In this document: in pieces, positions 44,558 to 51,073 of the stretch | Position numbering within the stretch: position 1 is the first letter of the stretch | Layout: every line of letters starts with the position of its first letter | Origin: Planctomycetota bacterium | Lineage (GTDB): Bacteria > Planctomycetota > UBA11346 | Length of the DNA: 64,000 nucleotides | Assembly (NCBI GenBank): GCA_013816485.1 | Contig: JACDEI010000019.1 | Span: 18,169 to 82,168, forward strand | Direction: 5' to 3' | Notes under the pieces: model-generated | The model's input: only the letters and a program-made list of their open reading frames with translations | Database searches by the model: none | Told to the model about the DNA's origin: nothing | Translations under genes and position numbers: made by a program

Positions 44558-45745
44558 GTGAAGGTACAACCTCTCCTCATCAGCATCCTCATCATCCTGG
44601 TGGTGTTCACCTTGGTGTTCACCGGTCTGGTGATCAACGAGAGCACGCAGATCACTGAGATGCAGGAAGGCGGCGAAGACGCCCGCGGTGAGACCGTGCC
44701 ATCGCTGATGAGCAAGGTCAGCGAGCTGAAGATCAAGGTCCGCGAGAGCGAGAACGCCATTGAGGTGCGCAAACGCGAACTGCGGCGCGCCGACCTGGAG
44801 CTGGCCAAGGCCCGCTACCTGATCGTCGGCGACAAGGTCGTGGCCGGCATCGCCACCCACGACCAGACCGAGATCGACGGCAAGCCGCTCGCCGACAGCT
44901 CGTGGGCGCTGACCCGCACGCTGATCGCGACCTCGCAGAAGGACACGGCCTCGCTCAAGGCCGAACACGAAAGCCCGATCCGTCAGAAGTTCGAGAAGCT
45001 CGACCAGGCTGTCGCCAATCGTCAGGATGAACTCCAAGCGGTGCTCAAGCGCATCAATGACCAGGAAGGCGCCTTTCGCGAAGACCAGGAGCGTCTGAAC
45101 GCGCAGGTCGAGACCTTGGGCGCCGAGAAGGAGAAGGCCGAGAAGTCCAACCGCGAAGACTACAGCCGTCGCGCCACCCGCATCGGCCAGCTCGAAGACC
45201 GCATTCGCGACCTGCTCGAACTGGAACTGCGTTGGCTGACCGATCTCGAACCGGAAGGTCGTCTGCTGGAGGTCAACCCGACCTCGCCGCACGTGATCAT
45301 CAATCTCGGCTCCAGCGATCGCGTGGTGCCGGGCCTGATCTTCGAAGTCTTCCAGTACGACCGCGGCAAGTACGTGGAAAAAGGCATGATCGAAGTGGTG
45401 CAGACCCAGGCGCAGATCGCCACCTGCCGCGTCCTGAACGTCAAGGATGCGCGCAAGATGCCGTTGTCGCAGAACGACTACATCGGCAACCCGGTGTTCA
45501 GCACGCGTCGTCCGAAGGTCTTTGTGGTGTCGGGTGAGTTCAAGACTCACAACAAAGAAGACCTGGAAATGTTCATCCGCCAGACCGGCGGCATCGTGCG
45601 CGAGAAACTCAGCCCAGGCGTCGATATCCTGGTCGCCGGCGAACGCAGCGACAAGGATCAGGACAACGCCCGCGAATACGCGGTGCACGCGATGACCGAG
45701 GAACAGCTCCTCAAGTACATCCGCCGCGACTACGCGCCCAAGTGA
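44558..45745 (+). CDS. Membrane-anchored coiled-coil protein with C-terminal BRCT domain (2)
   Basis: The 395-residue paralogue starts at a GTG with AAGGAG 8 bp upstream, in the same operon. It has a helix at 5-26 (ISILIILVVFTLVFTGLV), a coiled coil at 45-225, and the beta domain at 232-312 (VIINLGSSDRVVPGLIFEVF, KGMIEVVQTQAQIATCRVL). The BRCT domain at 319-389 is an even clearer LigA-type copy: KVFVVSGEFKTHNKEDLEMF, TGGIVREKLSPGVDILVAGE and MTEEQLLKYI. A Lys precedes and acids follow the helix, which favours N-in, C-out topology, putting the BRCT in the periplasm. No known partner is nearby. The two proteins may form a heteromeric coiled coil. Confidence 0.85.
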   Translation: MKVQPLLISILIILVVFTLVFTGLVINESTQITEMQEGGEDARGETVPSLMSKVSELKIKVRESENAIEVRKRELRRADLELAKARYLIVGDKVVAGIATHDQTEIDGKPLADSSWALTRTLIATSQKDTASLKAEHESPIRQKFEKLDQAVANRQDELQAVLKRINDQEGAFREDQERLNAQVETLGAEKEKAEKSNREDYSRRATRIGQLEDRIRDLLELELRWLTDLEPEGRLLEVNPTSPHVIINLGSSDRVVPGLIFEVFQYDRGKYVEKGMIEVVQTQAQIATCRVLNVKDARKMPLSQNDYIGNPVFSTRRPKVFVVSGEFKTHNKEDLEMFIRQTGGIVREKLSPGVDILVAGERSDKDQDNAREYAVHAMTEEQLLKYIRRDYAPK

Positions 45746-45770
45746 CCGTCAAGTGGTGGTGAATGTTTGA

Positions 45771-45800
45771 ACGACCCGCGGGATTCCCCGCGGGTCGTGT
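45771..45800 (+). terminator. Terminator of the BRCT-pair operon
   Basis: ACGACCCGCGGG pairs with CCCCGCGGGTCGT across a short loop, giving a strong 11-12 bp stem 26 bp after the stop, followed by GTCATGT. The T-run is weak. Confidence 0.7.
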
Positions 45801-45817
45801 CATGTCGGGAGGCAACC

Positions 45818-46165
45818 ATGCCGAGCGCCGCGCCGGGTCTCAATGTCGTCAACGTCACCGAGGCGATCGCTTGGTACGCACGGGTGCTGGGATTTTCCCG
45901 CGGGTTCGTCGTGCCGGGTGAGGATCCGCCCTACGGCCTCATCCACCACGAGGGACTAACACTGCATTTGCGCAAACGCCCGGAGGCAGCCGGCACGTCG
46001 TTCTGCTACCTGGAAGTCGATGATGCCCAGTGCTGGTTCGACGAGTCCGCCGCCACTGGCGCGACCTTCCGCCGCACGATCGATCGCAGTTCCCGCGGCA
46101 TGCTCGACTTCGAGGTGAGCGACTGCTGCGGCAACCTCATTGGCGTCGGCCAGCCGACGCGCTGA
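45818..46165 (+). CDS. VOC-superfamily (glyoxalase/bleomycin resistance-like) protein
   Basis: The 115-residue single-domain protein begins MPSAAPGLNVVNVTEAIAWY and has YARVLGFSRGFVVPGEDPPYG, LTLHLRKRP, CYLEVDDAQCWFDE and SRGMLDFEVSDCCGNLIGVG. The pattern is that of the beta-alpha-beta-beta-beta VOC fold, with the first metal-type His replaced, so an enzymatic metal site is not assured. VOC members include glyoxalases, dioxygenases and antibiotic-binding proteins; the function here cannot be assigned. GGGAGG lies 5 bp upstream of the ATG. It is convergent with the LysM lipoprotein gene, leaving 5 bp between stops. Confidence 0.85.
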   Translation: MPSAAPGLNVVNVTEAIAWYARVLGFSRGFVVPGEDPPYGLIHHEGLTLHLRKRPEAAGTSFCYLEVDDAQCWFDESAATGATFRRTIDRSSRGMLDFEVSDCCGNLIGVGQPTR

Positions 46166-46170
46166 TCAGT

Positions 46171-46848
46171 TCACGGTTTCGCCGGGATCACGATCGTACG
46201 TCCCGCGCTCAGGTCACCGCTTTGGTTGGCATCGGCAAGGTGGCGCCAGTGCTGCACGCTGCCGTAGAACGCCACGCTCAGATCAGCCCAGGTATCACCT
46301 GCCTGGACGGTATACGCGCGTACCGCGGACGTCGGCGGAACTGTGGGTTTCTCCACCTTTTCCGTGATCTTTTCCCCGCGCTTGCCGGGTTTCTGCGCGA
46401 ACCGCAGGGCATCAACCACGCGGATGGTGGTGACGTGCAGGTTGTGGTGCGGTCGATCGACCTGCCGGTACAGGTAGTCCGAGACAGCCTTAGTGATCTC
46501 AGCTTCGGCAATCGCCGGTTCGCCGGTTCCGTCGCCTAACAGGGTGACGGCCACGGTGGCCTTGGGCCACAGCCACCCGCTCGTGCCAGCAGCAGTACGA
46601 TCATCGTCCGCGCCGCGTTCGTATTTGGGCAGTTCGGCGATGCTGATCTCGCTGCGCCAGTGCGCGCCGAGCGCTTGGTCGAGTTGGCTGACCATCGTGC
46701 GGATGGTCAGTGCGCGCTTGTTCTCATCGGTGTTCGACAGCGACTCGCCGTCCTCGCTGATCAGGTAGCCAGGTGCCCAACGGCTGTTGTCACAAGCGGT
46801 CAAGCCGATGAGCAGGGCGGCAATCGGCAGTAGGCGCATGGCAGTCAT
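46171..46848 (-). CDS. LysM-domain lipoprotein, 225 aa
   Basis: The signal peptide ends in GLTAC, a good lipobox (Cys19). A central region of about 130 residues (40-160) has no recognised fold. The C-terminal 45 residues are a LysM domain: YTVQAGDTWADLSVAFYGSV, then WRHLADANQ and LSAGRTIVIPA. LysM binds N-acetylglucosamine in peptidoglycan, so the protein likely links the outer membrane or periplasm to the cell wall. ATG 46839 is an alternative start. It is the last gene of the envelope cluster, 69 bp downstream of yqgE. Confidence 0.88.
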   Translation of the reverse strand: MTAMRLLPIAALLIGLTACDNSRWAPGYLISEDGESLSNTDENKRALTIRTMVSQLDQALGAHWRSEISIAELPKYERGADDDRTAAGTSGWLWPKATVAVTLLGDGTGEPAIAEAEITKAVSDYLYRQVDRPHHNLHVTTIRVVDALRFAQKPGKRGEKITEKVEKPTVPPTSAVRAYTVQAGDTWADLSVAFYGSVQHWRHLADANQSGDLSAGRTIVIPAKP

Positions 46849-46917
46849 TTCGTAAGGAGTGAAACAATGGCAGAGATGATGAAGATTCGGTGAAGCGGAC
46901 CGCCCAAGCGGTGGCCA

Positions 46918-47451
46918 TCAATTCCGGCTGGGATCAGGCATGCCGCCATTGCGGCCTTCGACCAGATGTTGCCACAACAGTTCGGCCGGTCGCGGATCGA
47001 AGAGCAGGTCGATGCGGCCAGGGCGCACCAGCCAGGCACCTTCCTCGATCTCACGATCGAGCTGCCCGCTCGTCCAACCACTATGACCAAGAAACAGGCG
47101 TGGGCCGCAGTGGTCGCCGCCGGTGCCCCAACGTTCCTGCAGCGCGTCGGGATCGCCGCCGACCGCGATGCCTTCGCTCATCAACTGCGCTCCCGCCAAG
47201 GTGGTGTCACCGTGCAGCAACAATCCTTTGTGCTTGTCGACCGGACCGCCCTCGGCCGCGATGCGCGCATCGCTGAGACCGGGTGGTGCGTCGTTCCACA
47301 GTTCGCCCAGTGGCACATCAAGCGGACGGTTGAGGATGAAACCCAGGGATCCGGTGTCGCCGTGGTCCAGCAGGTAGACCACCGAGCGCACGAAATTTGC
47401 GTCGGACAAGTGCGGGCTGGCCACCAGGAAAACGCCGGGACGCGGTCGCAT
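46918..47451 (-). CDS. yqgE: YqgE/AlgH-family protein
   Basis: The 177-residue DUF179 protein has GVFLVASPHLSDANFVRSVV, GSLGFILNRPLDVPLGELW, GGPVDKHKGLLLHG and FLGHSGWTSGQLDREIEEGA. It ends in a WQHL segment, the standard family order. The name AlgH comes from alginate regulation in Pseudomonas; the molecular function is unsettled. It sits 80 bp downstream of the LpxC-FabZ fusion in the same orientation, so membrane-linked work is plausible. Confidence 0.93.
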   Translation of the reverse strand: MRPRPGVFLVASPHLSDANFVRSVVYLLDHGDTGSLGFILNRPLDVPLGELWNDAPPGLSDARIAAEGGPVDKHKGLLLHGDTTLAGAQLMSEGIAVGGDPDALQERWGTGGDHCGPRLFLGHSGWTSGQLDREIEEGAWLVRPGRIDLLFDPRPAELLWQHLVEGRNGGMPDPSRN

Positions 47452-47531
47452 GCCTTCATGCTAGCAAGCGGTGGGAAAACGGCAGCTAGCGAGCTACGAC
47501 CGGCTGCCGGCCGGCACCTCGGCCGGTCGGA

Positions 47532-48827
47532 TCAGCGGTCCATCATCACCGAGCGGATCTCGGCCTCGGCGACAAGCTGCCCTTCGACCAGTGCACGCCC
47601 CATGCAGGAACTCATGCGTGAACGGATGCGCAGCACTTCGATCTCGATGCGCAACTGATCGCCAGGATAGACCGGGCGGCGGAACTTCACCTTGTCCATA
47701 CTCATGAAATAGGGGATGCGTCCGCTGTCGCGTTCGCTGTCCATCAGCATCACCGCGCCGGTCTGGGCCATCGCTTCGAGTAGCAGCACCCCGGGCATCA
47801 CCGGGGTTCCAGGGAAGTGGCCCTGGAAGAAGGGTTCGTTGATGGTGACGTTCTTGAGGCCGACGATCGATTTCCCAGGAGTGTATTCGATGATGCGATC
47901 GACCAGCAAGAAGGGATAGCGGTGCGGCAGCAACGCGAGGATCTTCGGGATGTCGAAGATGAACTTCGGCCGTTCGGCCTGTTCGATGCGGCGGTTCAGC
48001 TCTTGCACCAACAGCATGTTCTCACGGTGTCCGGTGCGCACCGCGATGAGGTGTGCATTGATCCGGCGTGTGGCGTGTGCGAGATCGCCGATCAAGTCGA
48101 GGATCTTGTGCCGCGCGGCCTCGTCGGGGAAACGCAGTTCGTTGTCGATGATGCGTTTGCCATCGTAGACGCAGGTGTTCTTGGTGGTCGCACCTTTGCC
48201 GAGGCCGAGCGCCCGCAGCATTTCGACCTCTTTGGCTAGACAGAAGGTGCGCGCTGGCGCGATCTTCTCGATGAATGATTGCTCGGTCAATTCGACCTCG
48301 ACCACCTGCGCGCCACCCATGGCGCCGCCGTGGTCATCGAGCGAATAGGTGATCTTCATGCCGTCGGCGTGTGGCAGCGCGATGATTGAGCTCTTACCAT
48401 CGCTCACCGATACCGGTTCGCTGACATTGAAATGCCGGCGAGCCGAGGCCTGTTCCACCAAGCCGGCTTCACGCAGGCAGGTGGCGAAGTCGAGCGCCGA
48501 GCCATCGAGGCCAGGCAGTTCGACCGCGTCGAGTTCGATCACCAGGTTGTCCAGCCCCAGGCCGACGCAGGCGGCGAGGAAATGTTCGGTGGTGTGGACC
48601 TCGACTTCGACCTCGCCGACGGTCTCGGCCAGGGCGGTGCGACGCAGGCGTTGGCACAGACGCGACGGATGCGCGGTGATGCCCGGTGTTCCTGGCAGAT
48701 CCATGCGCACGAAACGCATGCCGGTATCCGGCGGTGCAGGCTTGAAGGTGACGTTGCAGGTTTCGCCGGAGTGCAGCCCAATTCCGCTGACGTTCGCCGG
48801 ACGGGCGATGGTGCGTTGGGCGCTCAT
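47532..48827 (-). CDS. lpxC: Fused UDP-3-O-acyl-GlcNAc deacetylase / (3R)-hydroxyacyl-ACP dehydratase
   Basis: The 431-residue protein joins LpxC (about 1-285) and FabZ (about 290-431). LpxC catalyses the committed step of lipid A synthesis; its zinc ligands are seen as His82 in HTTEHFLAAC, and His240 and Asp244 in RFPDEAARHKILDLIGDLA. The FabZ part has LLPHRYPFLLVDRI and FFQGHFPGTPVMPGVLLLEA with active-site His337 and Glu351. It dehydrates hydroxyacyl-ACP in fatty acid synthesis. The fusion balances lipid A and phospholipid acyl supply at one locus. ATG 48827 has GGAG upstream and overlaps the lpxD stop. Confidence 0.97.
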   Translation of the reverse strand: MSAQRTIARPANVSGIGLHSGETCNVTFKPAPPDTGMRFVRMDLPGTPGITAHPSRLCQRLRRTALAETVGEVEVEVHTTEHFLAACVGLGLDNLVIELDAVELPGLDGSALDFATCLREAGLVEQASARRHFNVSEPVSVSDGKSSIIALPHADGMKITYSLDDHGGAMGGAQVVEVELTEQSFIEKIAPARTFCLAKEVEMLRALGLGKGATTKNTCVYDGKRIIDNELRFPDEAARHKILDLIGDLAHATRRINAHLIAVRTGHRENMLLVQELNRRIEQAERPKFIFDIPKILALLPHRYPFLLVDRIIEYTPGKSIVGLKNVTINEPFFQGHFPGTPVMPGVLLLEAMAQTGAVMLMDSERDSGRIPYFMSMDKVKFRRPVYPGDQLRIEIEVLRIRSRMSSCMGRALVEGQLVAEAEIRSVMMDR

Positions 48828-49894
48828 GGCGATTTCTCCGCCACGCCTCCACTGGAGGTGAGGGCCGCCAACCGCCGTTCCAGTTCAGCCACACGCAGCA
48901 GCAGATCCTTCACCGTCGCCTGGGTTGCGGGCAGACGACGTACCGCGACTTCCTGCGCCTGCGCCGCTTTGATCTCCTGCGCCGGGCTGCCGCGCACCAC
49001 CAAGCGAGGCGGGATGCTCTTCGAAACGCCGGCCTTGGCCGTGACGATCGCATGATCGCCGATGGTCAGGTGACCGCTGATTCCGGCTTGGCCCGCGAGC
49101 GTGACGTAGTTGCCAAGCTTGCTTGATCCCGCGACGCCGACCTGGGCCACCACGATGCAGTGGTGACCGGTTTCGACGTTGTGCGCGATCTGTACCAGGT
49201 TGTCGATCTTGGTGCCCTTGCCGATGCGGGTCTTGCCGAAGCGCGCACGATCGAGGCAGGAATTGGCGCCGATCTCGACGTCGTCCTCAATCACCACGAT
49301 GCCGACCTGCGGGATCTTGTGGTGTACCCCTTCGACCGAGGCGTAGCCGAAGCCGTCCGAACCGATGACCACGCCGCTGTGCAGGATCACGCGGTTGCCG
49401 ATTTGACAACGTTCGCGGATCGACACCTGCGGGTAGAAGGTGCAGTCGGCACCGATGCTGCTTTCGTGGCCGATATAGACGTGCGGATAGATCACCGCGT
49501 TGTCACCGATCACCGCGCCGTCGGCGATCACCGCATAGGGACCGATGGCGGCGTTGGCGCCGATCCTGGTGCGTTCACCGATGATGGCGGTGGGGTGGAT
49601 GCCCAGCGGCGGCGGTACGGCCTTGGGGCCGAAGGTCGCGACCACGCGGGCGAAGGCGAAGTCGGGATTCGGCACCACGATCTGCACCAGGTTTGGCGCA
49701 GTATGCTGCGCCGCGACCAGCACGGCGGTGGCCTTGGTTTCACCCAGGTACGATTCGTACTTGGGATTCGCCAGGAAGCTGATGTCCCCAGGATTGGCTT
49801 CGGTCAGGCTGCTGATGCCGGTGATCACCTGGGCGTCATCGCCGATCACCACGCCGCCCAGGAGCTGGGCGACTTCGCGGACGGTCACACGCAT
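48824..49894 (-). CDS. lpxD: UDP-3-O-acylglucosamine N-acyltransferase
   Basis: LpxD adds the second hydroxyacyl chain to glucosamine in lipid A synthesis. The 356-residue protein has an N-terminal uridine-binding domain (about 1-100; VIPNPDFAFARVVATF at its end). A left-handed beta-helix of hexapeptide repeats follows: GIHPTAIIGERTRIGANAAI and IGHESSIGADC. LVQIAHNVETGHHCIVVAQV carries the likely catalytic His. A short helical tail follows. It overlaps lpxC-fabZ by 4 nt and begins 3 bp after the skp stop. Confidence 0.97.
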   Translation of the reverse strand: MRVTVREVAQLLGGVVIGDDAQVITGISSLTEANPGDISFLANPKYESYLGETKATAVLVAAQHTAPNLVQIVVPNPDFAFARVVATFGPKAVPPPLGIHPTAIIGERTRIGANAAIGPYAVIADGAVIGDNAVIYPHVYIGHESSIGADCTFYPQVSIRERCQIGNRVILHSGVVIGSDGFGYASVEGVHHKIPQVGIVVIEDDVEIGANSCLDRARFGKTRIGKGTKIDNLVQIAHNVETGHHCIVVAQVGVAGSSKLGNYVTLAGQAGISGHLTIGDHAIVTAKAGVSKSIPPRLVVRGSPAQEIKAAQAQEVAVRRLPATQATVKDLLLRVAELERRLAALTSSGGVAEKSP

Positions 49895-49897
49895 GGT

Positions 49898-50527
49898 TCA
49901 GGGTCCAGCAGGAGCCGAGGGAGCGGGCGGCACCGGGCCGGGAGTGGCCTGGGCGGCGTAGCGACCGTTGGCAAAGGCGATGAACGCGTCGGTGATGTCG
50001 AGCGCCGGATCGTAGTAGAGCGCCGTCTGCATGCCCAACTGCATGAGCATCTCGTTCGATCCACCATTGGGGATCTCAGGATTCGGCGCGAGCGTGATCA
50101 GGCGGATGCGCCGTTCCTTGGCGAAGTCCGCGAGCTGGGCCCGCAGGACGTCGTAGGTCTCCTTGAGCAAGGCGCCGTGGCGGCGGTCGAGAATGGCGCG
50201 CGAGCGTTTGGCCAGCAGCTCGCTCTTCACCTTCAGCACCTCACGTTCTTCCTGCGCCTGGGCGAACTTGTCGCTCGTCGGGCTGAGGACTTCCAGGCTG
50301 CGGTTGACCTCTTGGAGCCTCATGTCCATCTGCTTGAGGTGGTCGTCGACCTCGCTCTTGTCATTTTTGAGCTGGTCGATGCGCGCCAGGTAGACCTTAC
50401 TGGTGCGTAGTGCCTCATCGAGACGCAGGACCGCGTAATCTGGGCCGCTGGTGGAGGGAGCACCGGCATCGCCGGCGAAGGTGCTCACTGTGCAGGCGCA
50501 CAGGACGAGCAGGAGGAGCAGACGCAT
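49898..50527 (-). CDS. skp: Skp/OmpH-like periplasmic chaperone
   Basis: The start at 50527 gives a signal peptide (MRLLLLLVLCACTVSTFAG) with GAGG upstream. The 209-residue protein is then a long charged helical hairpin (about 40-150) of the Skp/OmpH type: VLRLDEALRTSKVYLARIDQ, then EEREVLKVKSELLAKR. A Pro/Ala-rich tail follows. Skp escorts unfolded outer-membrane proteins to BAM. Sequence similarity is modest, but position between bamA and lpxD is exactly that of skp in other diderms. A Cys in the signal region gives a weak possibility of a lipoprotein. Confidence 0.85.
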   Translation of the reverse strand: MRLLLLLVLCACTVSTFAGDAGAPSTSGPDYAVLRLDEALRTSKVYLARIDQLKNDKSEVDDHLKQMDMRLQEVNRSLEVLSPTSDKFAQAQEEREVLKVKSELLAKRSRAILDRRHGALLKETYDVLRAQLADFAKERRIRLITLAPNPEIPNGGSNEMLMQLGMQTALYYDPALDITDAFIAFANGRYAAQATPGPVPPAPSAPAGP

Positions 50528-50679
50528 GGGATACCTCATGATGAGGTTAGGCATGCTAGAACGCTGACCCACCCGGTCACGTGGTTATTCGGGCTCGCAC
50601 CGTAGGCGGGGGGTTAGTGGAAAATCAGCGGTTTTTCTCCGGGAATCAGCGCTGGGTGACGATCCGCCTGCGGTGACGG

Positions 50680-51071
50680 CGGCTGCGCCGCCGTGTCCTG
50701 CTACGCAGGACCGAGCCCGATCCCCGCTCGGCGCGCAAGCGCCTCGGGGGATTGCTGTTCGCGGACTCTGTCCGCTACGCCTGCCAGGGGCTCTGCCGCC
50801 CCTGGACCCGGCACTCATCGGATATCTGTGCCCTCAACGCGACATCGTGATTCGGTGTCATCGGGGATGATTACAGGATCAAAGAGGGATGTGGAAACGT
50901 TGGGATCGTTGCGGGTCCAGGGGCGGCAGAGCCCCTGGTTGGGCGTAGCGGGGCAACGCCCCGCGAACAACGATCCCCCGAGCGCGCCTGCGCGCGCGAG
51001 CGGGGACGACACCTGGTTCCGCGTAGCGGAACACGTCGGCGCAGCCGGCGTCGCCCGCAGGGCACAGGTGT
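50680..51071. repeat. Composite nested-hairpin inverted repeat between bamA and skp
   Basis: A left arm (about 50680-50811) and right arm (about 50912-51071) are imperfect inverted copies of each other with a 100-bp centre. Each arm is itself a series of small hairpins: TCCTGC-TAC-GCAGGA at 50696 versus TTCCGC-GTA-GCGGAA at 51017, GCGGAC-TCT-GTCCGC at 50761 versus GCGGGGC-AAC-GCCCCGC at 50948, and CCAGGGG/CCCCTGG at 50784 and 50917. The stems differ but pairing is kept, so the folds appear conserved. The right arm ends 3 bp from the bamA stop. It resembles dispersed high-GC palindromic elements; no transposase is present. Confidence 0.8.
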
Positions 51072-51073
51072 CG

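Noticed and set aside
49160..50410. Plus-strand frame opposite lpxD and skp
   Set aside because: Asp/His/Val-rich shadow composition; the minus-strand genes are secure.
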